A stretch of DNA of 64,000 nt from NCBI RefSeq assembly GCF_022647665.1, contig NZ_CP071872.1, positions 4,650,001 to 4,714,000 of the forward strand. The letters run 5' to 3'. Below the pieces are notes generated by a model that saw nothing but the letters and a program-made list of their open reading frames with translations, was not told the origin of the DNA and ran no database searches. Made by a program: the position numbers and the translations under genes. Within the stretch, counting starts at the first letter, position 1; each line of letters opens with the position of its first letter. Origin of the DNA: Streptomyces formicae. Lineage in GTDB: Bacteria; Actinomycetota; Actinomycetes; Streptomycetales; Streptomycetaceae. Below are positions 32,905 through 41,171 of this stretch, one piece after another.

Positions 32905-33576
32905 TTGCACCGGGCCAACTTCCCTCGCTCGCCGGATGGTTCACCGCCGGAGCACCAGGGCCCGGGGCCCGGGGCCCTGGCCGAGCATGTCCTCATCACC
33001 GGACTCGGCGCGTGTTGGGTGGACCGTCCCGACCGGCCGCGGGCCGTCGCCGTCTCGGCCGGGAATCACGCACTGCTGCGCGGCGAGGCCGGAGTCCTCG
33101 CCCAGGGCGCGCTCGCCCCGCTCACCGGTCACTGCATCGAGGCTCCCGCGCGCTTTCTGCCCGCCATCGGCGCTGCCTTCCAGCGGGTCGTGCCATGGGA
33201 GCGCCCGGTATACGTGCACAGGGTGGTTCCCGTCACGTCTCCCTGCCCGCCGCGAGGCGTCACCGTGCGGCGGCTGACGGCCGATGACGCCCCTGCACTG
33301 GCCGCACTCGTCTCCGACGCGGCGTGGATCCACGACAGCTGGGGCGGCCCGTACGCACTCGCCACCTCCGGGCTCGGAGTGGCCGCGTTCCACAAGGAGC
33401 AGATCCTGGCCGTCGCCGGCACGTACATCCTCGGCAGCGCCTACGAGGACATCGCCGTCGTCACCACCCCCGGCCACCGCCGTCGGCACCTCGCGCTGGC
33501 CTGCGTCACGAGCCTGTGCTACGTGCATCACGCGGCGGGCCGGCCCGCCCCGCCAGGGGCGCGACGGGCAGCCTGA
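32905..33576 (+). pseudogene. GNAT-type acetyltransferase, truncated
   Basis: The frame contains GNHALLRGEAGVLAQGALAP, then GVTVRRLTADDAPALAALV, AAWIHDSWGGPYALATSG and YEDIAVVTTPGHRRRHLALA, which together resemble streptomycete GNAT N-acetyltransferases: the HRRRHLALA stretch is the acetyl-CoA loop. Homologues continue for some 40-50 residues after ACVTSLC with a Cys/Ser-Asn motif; here the frame turns into Pro/Ala/Arg-rich sequence and stops. The N-terminus has no good ribosome site and runs out of the degraded kdpB area. It is probably truncated at both ends, though a short functional protein cannot be excluded. It converges on the KimA-like gene 10 bp away. Confidence 0.55.
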
Positions 33577-33586
33577 CGGCCGGTGA

Positions 33587-35428
33587 TCAGTCCAGCCGGA
33601 AGCGCAGTCGGCAGATCACGGCGTTCGTATCGCGTCGCACGGCGTGGGCGACCACGGCCCCGCGCTGGTTCTGCAGCATCCGCTGCCACAGATGTGCCGG
33701 CTCGACCTCGGGGATCAGCACCGTGACCTGGACACCGGGGTCGGTGACCGCCAGCTTCCGTACGTAGTCGGCGACGGGCCGGCCCAGGGTACGGCGCTCC
33801 GATGGCACCCGGACGAGCTCCACACCCGGGCTCCACAGTGCCCAGTCCCGCTCCAGCGCCGCGGTGGCTGCGCGGTCCTCCGCGTCCGGGTGGCAGACGG
33901 TGACCGCGCGGACCTCGTCGCCGAGCGACACAGCGGCGGTGAGCGCCTCGCTGGTGAGCCGGGTCAGCGAGGACACGGGAACAACGACCAGGGACCGCTC
34001 CCGGTGCGGCGGCTCGGGGATCCGGCCGACGCCGAGGCGCTCGCCGATCTTCCCGTACGCGCGGTGCACGAGCTCGAACGCGACGACGAGCAGCGGCAGC
34101 GCGACGACGATCAGCCAGGCGCCGTCGTGGAACTTGGTCGCCGTCACGACGACCGCCGAGACGCCGGTGAGCAGCGCGCCGAGGCCGTTGAGCAGGGCCT
34201 TGCCCGCCCAGCGCGGGCCACCCGTCTTCCGCCAGTGCAGGACCATGCCGGTCTGGGCGATGGTGAAGCCGACGAAGACGCCGATCGCGAAGAGCGGGAC
34301 GAGGGTGTTGGTGTCGCCGCCGGAGAAGACGAGCAGAGCGGCGGAGACCCCGGCGAGGGCGAGCACACCGTGGCGGTGGACCTGCCGGTCGGCCTTCAGT
34401 CCGAAGACGTGCGGCAGGTAGTTGTCGCGGGACAGCAGTTTCAGCAGCACGGGCAGTCCGCCGAAGGAGGTGTTGGCGGAGAGTGCCAGCAGGGTCATGG
34501 TGGCGAACTGGATGACGTAGAAGCCGATGTTGTGGCCGATGGAGGCGTCCGCGAGCTGCGCGAGGACGGTGACGCCCTCGACCGGCTGGAGCCCGAAGCG
34601 GGAGATCAGCACGGACAGGCCGATCAGCATCACACCGAGCAGCGCGCCGAGTGCGATCTCGGCGTGCTGGGCGCGGCGGATGGCAGGAGCCCGGAAGGAC
34701 GGCACGGCGTTGGCGATGGCCTCGACGCCGGTGAGGGCGGAGCAGCCCGAGGCGAAGGCTTTCAGCAGAAGCAGTGCGCCGACCGTGGTGGCGTTGTCCG
34801 CGAGCACGGAGGCGTGACCGGCGGCCGCCTCGGTGGAGGCGGGGGCGTCGCGGAAGAGGCCGACGACGATCAGGACCAGGATCGAGCCGACGAAGACGAC
34901 CGTCGGCGCGATGAACGCCTTCGCCGAGTCGACGATGCCCCGCAGGTTCACACCCGTGATCAGCACCAGGACGGCGAGGCACAGCCACAGGCGGTCGCCG
35001 TACAGGCCGGGGAAGGCGGAGGTGAGCGCGGCGACACCTGCGGTGACCGCGACGGCGACGTTCAGGACGTAGTCCAGGACCAGTGAGGCGGCCGCGACGA
35101 GACTGGTGCGCCTGCCGAGGTGCGTCTTGGCGACGGCGTACGAGCCGCCGCCGTCCGGGAAGGCGGCGATGACCTGACGGTAGGAGGCGACCAGCACGGC
35201 GAGCAGGCCAGCGATGGCGAGTGTGACCGGGAGGGTGAAGCCGAGTCCGTAGCCGCCGGCAGCGGCGAGGACCAGGACGATGGCCTCGGGTCCGTACGCC
35301 ACCGAGGCCATCGCGTCGAGCGAGAGCGCGGCAAGACCGGTGACGGCGGTCAGCTTGTGGCGCGCACCGGTATCGGGGGGCTCCTCGACGCTCGTGGCGG
35401 GGAGTGCCTCGGTGGTCAGTGCGGACAT
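33587..35428 (-). CDS. APC-superfamily permease, KimA-like potassium importer
   Basis: A 613-residue transporter. About 12 membrane helices fill residues 25-455 (LAALSLDAMASVAYGPEAIV, GGGSYAVAKTHLGRRTSLVA, TGVNLRGIVDSAKAFIAPTV, SALTGVEAIANAVP, LLALSANTSFGGLPVLLKLL), followed by a cytoplasmic domain of about 150 residues (RSLVVVPVSSLTRLTSEAL, then QVTVLIPEVEPAHLW). The arrangement and the SVAYGPEA and NTSFGGLP motifs match the KimA group of APC transporters, which in Bacillus import K+ with protons and are controlled by c-di-AMP. AAGGAG precedes ATG 35428. A full 11-21-11 hexamer array lies 65 bp upstream, linking it to kdpFD. Confidence 0.85.
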   Translation of the reverse strand: MSALTTEALPATSVEEPPDTGARHKLTAVTGLAALSLDAMASVAYGPEAIVLVLAAAGGYGLGFTLPVTLAIAGLLAVLVASYRQVIAAFPDGGGSYAVAKTHLGRRTSLVAAASLVLDYVLNVAVAVTAGVAALTSAFPGLYGDRLWLCLAVLVLITGVNLRGIVDSAKAFIAPTVVFVGSILVLIVVGLFRDAPASTEAAAGHASVLADNATTVGALLLLKAFASGCSALTGVEAIANAVPSFRAPAIRRAQHAEIALGALLGVMLIGLSVLISRFGLQPVEGVTVLAQLADASIGHNIGFYVIQFATMTLLALSANTSFGGLPVLLKLLSRDNYLPHVFGLKADRQVHRHGVLALAGVSAALLVFSGGDTNTLVPLFAIGVFVGFTIAQTGMVLHWRKTGGPRWAGKALLNGLGALLTGVSAVVVTATKFHDGAWLIVVALPLLVVAFELVHRAYGKIGERLGVGRIPEPPHRERSLVVVPVSSLTRLTSEALTAAVSLGDEVRAVTVCHPDAEDRAATAALERDWALWSPGVELVRVPSERRTLGRPVADYVRKLAVTDPGVQVTVLIPEVEPAHLWQRMLQNQRGAVVAHAVRRDTNAVICRLRFRLD

Positions 35429-35492
35429 GCCCGTACTCCTTCTGTTCAGGTCCGCTCAGGGTGTCCCCGGTGCCGGGCGGTCCCGCGCGGCT

Positions 35493-35541
35493 CTGGCGCG
35501 TTCTTGGCGCGAAACGTCCATGTCTTCACGCGTTCTTGACG
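35493..35541 (-). promoter_or_regulatory. Hexamer array (11-21-11 spacing) upstream of the KimA-like gene
   Basis: CTGGCG (35493), TTGGCG (35504), TTCACG (35525) and TTGACG (35536) follow the same 11-21-11 spacing as the arrays at 31021 and 32114, in the same orientation relative to the downstream gene as the kdpF copy. It ends 65 bp before the start of the transporter gene. Confidence 0.6.
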
Positions 35542-35593
35542 ACTGCCGCCAGGAGGGCGTCAGGGCTGCCGCCACCACGTCAGCGCTTCGTCA

Positions 35594-36076
35594 ATGTGCC
35601 TGCCGGGAGTACGCGGCGCCCCTGGCGTCGACTGCATGGAACGCGGCACACGAACCGTTCCGGGGCGCGAGGCCGACGGTGCGGAGCCCCCCGGACTGCA
35701 TGCTTCCAACACGGACTGGGCCCGTGAACGACGGGCCGCGATCGGCTGCGCCGGCCTGCTCCTCGCGCTGCTGCTGCTGATCGACGGCGGCTCCGGCCGC
35801 CTCACCGCCCCGCGTGCCGTCCTGTGGACAGGGCTCGCGGCCCTGCTGTTCACGCTGCTGCTGCCGGCGCGAGTGACGGCCGGCGAGTTGGTGTCCGCCC
35901 GCTGGTCCGACGACGTCTCCCAGCTCCTGGTCCTGCGCGATCTGGAGGGCGGCCGGGTCGAGCTGGACCCCGGGATCCTCGTCGCCCATCCGCAGCTGTG
36001 GCGTCATCTGGACGCAGGTGCGCGTACGTCGCTGGGCCGAGGGACGCTGCTGTGCGGCGCGACCGCCCTGAGGTAG
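35594..36076 (+). CDS. Small membrane protein with probable premature stop
   Basis: 160 codons with two membrane helices (AAIGCAGLLLALLLLIDGG and WTGLAALLFTLLLPARV) and a cytoplasmic part (VSARWSDDVSQLLVLRDLEG, then HLDAGARTSLGRGTLLCG). The frame ends ...ATALR then TAG at 36074, but the same frame continues past the stop with LSLRIEGESARTVFTVSGL, which reads like the natural end of the domain, so TAG probably replaced a CAG codon. No ribosome site is convincing; the start may be ATG 35594 or 35636. Unknown function; it is divergent from the KimA-like gene and could be expressed with it. Confidence 0.6.
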   Translation: MCLPGVRGAPGVDCMERGTRTVPGREADGAEPPGLHASNTDWARERRAAIGCAGLLLALLLLIDGGSGRLTAPRAVLWTGLAALLFTLLLPARVTAGELVSARWSDDVSQLLVLRDLEGGRVELDPGILVAHPQLWRHLDAGARTSLGRGTLLCGATALR

Positions 36077-36164
36077 TTGTCGCTGAGGATCGAGGGTGAG
36101 AGCGCCCGGACAGTCTTCACTGTCTCCGGACTGCACCAGTGCGGCGGACTGTACTGGTGCGGCG

Positions 36165-36449
36165 TCAGGCAACGCCGTCCGTCGGTGTCTTCAGCAGTCG
36201 TTCCAGCTCGTTGCCGGCCTCGTCGTACCCGGCGTCGGAGATCCGCTGCAGCTCGCGCAGGTCGCCCGCCGAGGCCGCGCGTCGAGTGAGCAGGAACCCG
36301 GCGTGCATGGATCCCTCGTCCAACAGCTCGCTCAGCTCCCCGAGGTCGCCGGCTTCGTCGGCGAGGTCGGCCAGCCGGTCCAGAGCGGTCTCGTTGCCCT
36401 CATCGGCCAGCTCGCGCAGGGTCTCCCGATCGATGTTCACGTTCGTCAT
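36165..36449 (-). CDS. Small acidic protein of unknown function
   Basis: A 94-residue acidic, Leu-rich helical protein beginning MTNVNIDRETLRELADEGNE, with loosely repeated segments (ALDRLADLADEAGDLGELSE, then RRAASAGDLRELQRISDAGY) resembling short helical repeats. No catalytic motif or membrane segment. I recall similar small proteins in streptomycetes but know no function. It starts 54 bp from the divergent MerR-type regulator, suggesting that the regulator acts on it. Confidence 0.72.
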   Translation of the reverse strand: MTNVNIDRETLRELADEGNETALDRLADLADEAGDLGELSELLDEGSMHAGFLLTRRAASAGDLRELQRISDAGYDEAGNELERLLKTPTDGVA

Positions 36450-36503
36450 GCCGCCATGCTGCAACCCCGCCCCAGGGGCAAGGTCAAGTGGGACGATGGC
36501 CTC

Positions 36504-37235
36504 GTGATCACCATCGGCCGGCTGGCCAGGTACGCCGGAGTGTCGATCAAGACCATCCGCGTCTACCACGACAAGGGGCTGCTCCCCGAGCCCGGCCGCG
36601 ATGCGTCCGGCTACCGCCGGTACGGTGCCGACGACGCCATCGACCTCATCAAGATCCGGACGCTCGCCGAAGCCGGTGTCCCCCTGGCCCGTATCCGGGA
36701 CCTGAGATCGGCGACCGACGAGGAGTTCCAGCAGGCGCTGCGCGAGATCGACGACGAGCTCGCCGCCCGCATCCGTGGCCTGCAGGCGACGCGAGGGCGT
36801 CTGCGCCGGCTCGCCGCCGGGCAGCCTGCGCCGCTGCCCACCGAGGTCGGTGCCCACCTGGAGGACCTGGCCGGCTGGGGATTCACGCCTCGATGGGTGG
36901 ACCTGCAACGCGACCTCTGGATCCTCGTGTTCGCCACTCACCCGGACCGTGCGACCACGCTGTTCCACGACCAGGCCACGATCCTGACCGATCCGGCGCT
37001 ACGGCAGCTCTTCCTCGACTACGACCGCGCGCACGACCTCGACCCCGATGATCCCGGCATCGACGACCTCGCCCGCCGGATCGCCGAGGCGCATCGGGAA
37101 CGCTACGGACCCGACGAACCGCCCGGGCCGGACGCAGGCTCCGAGATCCCCGCGCTCATCCAGGGCACGGTCAACGCCTCGTCCCCGGCATGGCAGCGAC
37201 TCGACACGCTCATTCGCGCGCAACTGGACGTGTGA
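36504..37235 (+). CDS. MerR-family transcription regulator
   Basis: A 243-residue regulator. The N-terminal MerR helix-turn-helix is clear: TIGRLARYAGVSIKTIRVYH, KGLLPEPGRDASGYRRYG, then IRTLAEAGVPLARIRDL. A helical linker of about 40 residues leads to a C-terminal effector domain (LEDLAGWGFTPRWVDLQRDL) without the Cys of metal-sensing members, so it likely senses an organic ligand or has a TipA-like role. The GTG at 36504 places the HTH at the usual second residue. It is divergent from the small acidic protein gene. Confidence 0.88.
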   Translation: MITIGRLARYAGVSIKTIRVYHDKGLLPEPGRDASGYRRYGADDAIDLIKIRTLAEAGVPLARIRDLRSATDEEFQQALREIDDELAARIRGLQATRGRLRRLAAGQPAPLPTEVGAHLEDLAGWGFTPRWVDLQRDLWILVFATHPDRATTLFHDQATILTDPALRQLFLDYDRAHDLDPDDPGIDDLARRIAEAHRERYGPDEPPGPDAGSEIPALIQGTVNASSPAWQRLDTLIRAQLDV

Positions 37236-37648
37236 CTCGGCGTGTTTCCTGATGTGGCACTCGCGGCAGAGCTCTCCTGCCGCCGTAATTGCGCCAAATG
37301 TGCGACGTCCCGGGAATCCCTAACGCTTTCTTGACACCCTCCCGGATCGCGGGATTACGCGGCCCGAACAGCCATGCACGCGGGAGTCACCGCTTGCCAC
37401 GAGGGGGCGTTTCGCCTGAGTTTGAGGCGGTTGAGCCACCTCTCAGCCCTCCCCCGCGCCCGTCTGTGCCATCTCAACAGGCCCTCCCGGGTGCCCGTGC
37501 CCGCCCCGTGGCACGCGCGAGCTCGCGCGGGTCGGTGGGCCCGCTCCTGCCTACGCTGATCAGGCCGTCTCCCGCGATGGCCGGAATCGTTCGTCGTCAG
37601 TCAGCCAGTCAGCCAGTCAGTCAGTCAGTCAGTCAGTCAGGAGCACGG
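37236..37648 (+). promoter_or_regulatory. Leader region of the second APC transporter
   Basis: 413 bp with no supportable gene. CTAACG at 37320 and TTGACA at 37331 start 11 bp apart, like half of the hexamer arrays, although on the opposite relative orientation; TTGACA with GATTAC at 37353 could instead be a plain promoter. The region ends in the tetranucleotide repeat at 37597-37640 immediately before the ribosome site. Confidence 0.4.
37597..37640 (+). repeat. (T/C)CAG tetranucleotide tract next to a ribosome site
   Basis: Eleven consecutive TCAG or CCAG units run from 37597 to 37640; the last AG merges with GAG to give the AGGAG ribosome site of the APC gene (ATG 37649). The tract is outside the coding sequence. 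Slippage here would change the length of the leader immediately before the ribosome site. Confidence 0.85.
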
Positions 37649-39598
37649 ATGACCACGCCCTTCCCCACTCGCACGAGCCGCTTTCGCGCGTGGATGCTGG
37701 AGGGCCTGTCCGACATGGCCAGGCACCAGAAGGGGGTGCCCGCCGGTCCGCAGGCCGCGCACAAGGGGCAGCGGTGGTGGCGGGTCATGTGCCTGACCGG
37801 CGTCGACTACTTCTCCACGCTCGGCTACCAGCCGGGCATCGCCGCGCTCGCGGCGGGGCTGCTGTCACCGATCGCCACCATCGTCCTGGTGATCGTCACC
37901 CTGGCGGGCGCGCTGCCGGTCTACCGGCGGGTGGCCGAGGAGAGTCCCCACGGCCAGGGCTCCATCGCCATGCTGGAGCGGCTGCTGTCGTTCTGGAAGG
38001 GCAAGCTGTTCGTCCTGACCCTGCTCGGCTTCGCCGCTACCGACTTCCTCATCACCATCACCCTGTCGGCGGCGGACTCCTCCATCCACCTGGTGGAGAA
38101 CCCGCACGTGCCCGGCTTTCTGCACGGCCAGCAGATGCTCGTCACCTTGCTCCTGATCGCGCTCCTCGGGGCCGTGTTCCTCAAGGGCTTCCTGGAGGCG
38201 ATCGGCGTCGCCGTCGCCCTGGTCGGGGTCTATCTGGCCCTGAACGCGGTCATCGTGGTGGTGGGTCTGTGGCACATCGCCACCGAATCCCACGTCGTCA
38301 CCGACTGGTCCACCGCCCTGACCACCCAGCACGGAAACGCGCTGGCCATGATCGGGGTGGCACTGATCGTCTTCCCCAAGCTGGCACTGGGCCTGTCCGG
38401 CTTCGAGACCGGCGTCGCGGTCATGCCGCACGTGGAGGGCAAGCCCGGCGACACCGAGGAGAAGCCCGCGGGACGCATCCGGGGCACGAAGAAGCTGCTG
38501 ACCACCGCCGCGCTGATCATGAGCGTGTTCCTGATCGCCACCAGCTTCATCACCACCCTGCTCATCCCGGCCAAGGAGTTCGAGCAGGGCGGCCAGGCCA
38601 ACGGACGCGCCCTCGCCTACCTGGCGCACGAGCACCTCGGCAGCGCCTTCGGCACGGTCTACGACGTCGCCACCATCGCCATCCTCTGGTTCGCCGGCGC
38701 CTCCGCCCTGGCCGGGCTGCTGAACCTGATGCCCCAGTACCTCCCCCGCTACGGCATGGCCCCGCACTGGGCGCGCGCCGTGCGCCCCATGGTGATCGTC
38801 TTCATCCTCGTGGCGTTCCTCGTCACCTGGATCTTCGATGCCGACGTCGACGCCCAGGGCGGCGCGTACGCCACCGGCGTCCTCGTGCTGATCTGCTCCG
38901 CGTCGATCGCGGTGACGATCGCCGCCCACCGCGCCGGGCAGCGGAACTGGACGATCGCCTTCGGCATCATCTCGGCGGTCTTCCTCTACACCACCGCCCT
39001 CAACATCATCGAGCGCCCCGACGGCGTGAAGATCGGCGCCTGCTTCATCGCCGGCATCATCCTGCTGTCCCTGGCGTCCCGGCTCGCCCGCGCCTTCGAA
39101 CTGCGTGTCACGGGCGTGACGCTGGACGACATGGCCGAGCGCTTCGTCCGCGACGTCTCCCATCGCACGGCCCGCTTCATCGCCAACGAGCCGGGCCCGC
39201 GCGACATCGCCGAGTACCGCGACAAGATCCGCCAGATCCGCGCCGACAACGACATCCCGGCCGAGGACGACCTCGTCTTCGTGGAGGTGACCGTCGGCGA
39301 CCCCTCGGAGTTCGAGGCGCACCTGGCCGTACGCGGCGAGGTGCTGCACGGCCGCTACCGCGTCCTCGCCCTGGAGAGCTCCTCCATCCCCAACGCCCTG
39401 GCCGCCTTCCTGCTGCACGTACGCGACGTCACCGGCCGGCGCCCGCACATCTACTTCGAATGGTCCGAGGGCAACCCGTTCACCAACTTCCTCCGCTTCT
39501 TCCTCTTCGGCCAGGGCGAGGTCGCCCCCGTCACCCGCGAGGTGCTCCGCGAGGCCGAGCCGGACCGGGCGCACCGCCCACGCGTCCACGTCGGCTGA
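37649..39598 (+). CDS. APC-family permease with C-terminal cytoplasmic domain
   Basis: A 649-residue transporter with about 12 helices between residues 50 and 460 (GVDYFSTLGYQPGIAALAAG, FVLTLLGFAATDFLITITLS, LALGLSGFETGVAVMPHVEG, GASALAGLLNLMPQYLPRYG) and a C-terminal soluble domain of about 170 residues (DDMAERFVRDVSHRTARFIA, then EDDLVFVEVTVGDPSEFEAH). The layout parallels the KimA-like protein, and it lies in the same potassium-related region, but the substrate is not evident: amino acids or cations are both possible. The ATG at 37649 uses AGGAG formed at the end of the tetranucleotide tract. Confidence 0.85.
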   Translation: MTTPFPTRTSRFRAWMLEGLSDMARHQKGVPAGPQAAHKGQRWWRVMCLTGVDYFSTLGYQPGIAALAAGLLSPIATIVLVIVTLAGALPVYRRVAEESPHGQGSIAMLERLLSFWKGKLFVLTLLGFAATDFLITITLSAADSSIHLVENPHVPGFLHGQQMLVTLLLIALLGAVFLKGFLEAIGVAVALVGVYLALNAVIVVVGLWHIATESHVVTDWSTALTTQHGNALAMIGVALIVFPKLALGLSGFETGVAVMPHVEGKPGDTEEKPAGRIRGTKKLLTTAALIMSVFLIATSFITTLLIPAKEFEQGGQANGRALAYLAHEHLGSAFGTVYDVATIAILWFAGASALAGLLNLMPQYLPRYGMAPHWARAVRPMVIVFILVAFLVTWIFDADVDAQGGAYATGVLVLICSASIAVTIAAHRAGQRNWTIAFGIISAVFLYTTALNIIERPDGVKIGACFIAGIILLSLASRLARAFELRVTGVTLDDMAERFVRDVSHRTARFIANEPGPRDIAEYRDKIRQIRADNDIPAEDDLVFVEVTVGDPSEFEAHLAVRGEVLHGRYRVLALESSSIPNALAAFLLHVRDVTGRRPHIYFEWSEGNPFTNFLRFFLFGQGEVAPVTREVLREAEPDRAHRPRVHVG

Positions 39599-39650
39599 GG
39601 CGCCGTCAACCCGCCTTACGGCACGGCCCCACACAGCCCTGGTTCCCGAA

Positions 39651-39678
39651 CCTCCGCCGAGGGGGAGCTCGGCGGAGG
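39651..39678 (+). terminator. Hairpin after the APC gene
   Basis: CCTCCGCCGA at 39651-39660 pairs with TCGGCGGAGG at 39669-39678, extended on both sides with few mismatches. It lies 53 bp after the stop of the APC gene and before the CTAG-bounded repeat. Confidence 0.6.
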
Positions 39679-39699
39679 TCCGGGGGCCGGCGTCCCGCG

Positions 39700-39786
39700 C
39701 CAGGGTCTGTCGTTCGGTCTTGCCGGGCTCGCGTGTCCTGGCACGCACGCTCGCTGATCCGGCCTGATCCAAACGACAGACCCTAG
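39700..39786. repeat. CTAG-bounded intergenic repeat, short copy 3
   Basis: An 87-bp element from CCAG (39700) to CTAG (39783-39786). Its ends, GGGTCTGTCGTTCGGTC and inverted GGGTCTGTCGTTTGGAT, are a 15- to 17-bp inverted repeat. The left 45 bp match the inverted right end of copy 2; the CTGATCCGGCCTGATCC segment near the right end resembles the left end of copy 2 inverted. The inside is deleted. The terminal CTA is the stop codon of the lysA-like gene. Confidence 0.75.
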
Positions 39787-41162
39787 AGGCCGATGTCCCG
39801 GCGGCTCATGTCGTCCAGCGACTCACGGCGTACGAGCACGCGGGCCCGGCCGTCCGACACGGCGACGACGGGCGGCCGGCCGACCAGGTTGTAGCCGGAC
39901 GCCATGGACAGGTGGTACGCACCGGCCGCCGGTACCGCGAGCAGATCGCCGGGGCGTACGTCACCCGGCAGCGGCACCCCGTCCGCCAGGACGTCGCCCG
40001 CCTCGCAGTGCCGGCCGACCACCGTGACGAGGCGGGGCGCTGCCGACGACGGGCGGCCGACGAGCCGGGGAGCGTACCGCACCCCGTACAGCGCCGGCCT
40101 CGGGTTGTCGCTCATGCCGCCGTCGACGGCGACGAAGGTGTGTTCCCCGGTGCGCTTGACCGCGAGGACGCGGTAGACGGCGACGCCGGCGGGGCCGACG
40201 ATCGCGCGGCCCGGCTCCAGGGTGAGCCGGGGCACGGGCAGGTCCGCCCGTGCGCAGCCGTCCTCGAGCTCGGCGCGGATCCGGCCGGCCAGGACACCGA
40301 TGTTCAGGCTCTCCTCGCCGGGCCGGTAGGCGATGGCGTGTCCGCCGCCGATGTCCAGCTGCGGCAGGGCGACACCGTGCTGCCTGCGGATCCTGGCCAT
40401 CAGCCCGACCATGCGCCGCACGGCGGCGACGTACGGCTTGGCCGTGGCGATCTGCGAGCCGATGTGGCAGTGCAGTCCGACGAGTTCGAGCCCCGGCCGC
40501 CCGAGCACCCGGGCGACGGCGTGCTGCGCGGACCCGTCCGTGATCGACAGACCGAACTTCTGGTCGTCCGTGCCGGTGCGCACCTTGGCGTGTCCGCCGG
40601 CGGCGATGCCCGGCACCACCCGCACCATGACCTGCTGGCGGGTGCCCGCGGGCACAGCCGCGGCCAGCCGTGCGATCTCCGACGTACTGTCGACGACGAT
40701 GCGTCCGACGCCGAGCCGTACAGCGGCGTGCAGGTCCTCCGGGCTCTTGGCGTTGCCGTGCATCACGATCTTCTCCGGCGGGAAGCCGGTGGTGACGGCG
40801 AGCGACAACTCCCCCGCGGAGCAGACGTCCAGGCCGAGGCCCTCCTCCATGACCCAGTGCACGACGGCGCGGCTCAGGAACGCCTTGGCCGCGTAGACGA
40901 CATCGGCCTCGGGAAACGCCGTGCGGTAGGCGCGGCAGCGCTCCCGGACCTCTTCCTCGTCGAGTACGTACACGGGCGTGCCGAAGCGGTCGGCCGCCTC
41001 GGCCAGGGACACGCCACCGACGGAGACGTCACCGTCGGCCTCAGGACGTGCGGAGGCGGGCCAGACGGACAGACCGTGGGAGTCGCCTGCGCGCCGGGTC
41101 GGCCGCTGCGGATCCGTCGGCAGCGCAGGCAGGGAAGCCTTTGAAGGCAGCGAAACGGACAT
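39783..41162 (-). CDS. lysA: Diaminopimelate decarboxylase-like enzyme
   Basis: A 459-residue fold-type III PLP decarboxylase. PLP-binding Lys is in DVVYAAKAFLS; further marks are LDVCSAGELSLA, HGNAKSPEDL, GLHCHIGSQIA, LDIGGGHAI, LEPGRAIVGPAG, GRHCEAGDVL and the C-terminal GAYHLSMASGYNLVGRP. It should convert meso-diaminopimelate to lysine. The N-terminal 45 residues are an unusual Pro/Ser-rich extension. It follows the SAV_915-like gene by nine bases with AGGAGG. Streptomycetes usually carry a housekeeping lysA beside argS and hom, so this is probably a paralogue with specialised regulation; a CTGACG/TTGACG pair upstream of the operon ties it to the potassium region. Confidence 0.9.
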   Translation of the reverse strand: MSVSLPSKASLPALPTDPQRPTRRAGDSHGLSVWPASARPEADGDVSVGGVSLAEAADRFGTPVYVLDEEEVRERCRAYRTAFPEADVVYAAKAFLSRAVVHWVMEEGLGLDVCSAGELSLAVTTGFPPEKIVMHGNAKSPEDLHAAVRLGVGRIVVDSTSEIARLAAAVPAGTRQQVMVRVVPGIAAGGHAKVRTGTDDQKFGLSITDGSAQHAVARVLGRPGLELVGLHCHIGSQIATAKPYVAAVRRMVGLMARIRRQHGVALPQLDIGGGHAIAYRPGEESLNIGVLAGRIRAELEDGCARADLPVPRLTLEPGRAIVGPAGVAVYRVLAVKRTGEHTFVAVDGGMSDNPRPALYGVRYAPRLVGRPSSAAPRLVTVVGRHCEAGDVLADGVPLPGDVRPGDLLAVPAAGAYHLSMASGYNLVGRPPVVAVSDGRARVLVRRESLDDMSRRDIGL

Positions 41163-41171
41163 GGCGCCTCC

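Noticed and set aside
37865..39772. A 635-codon minus-strand open frame
   Set aside because: Antisense of the APC transporter; it is Asp/Glu/Gly/His-rich as expected for the complement of a hydrophobic high-GC gene.
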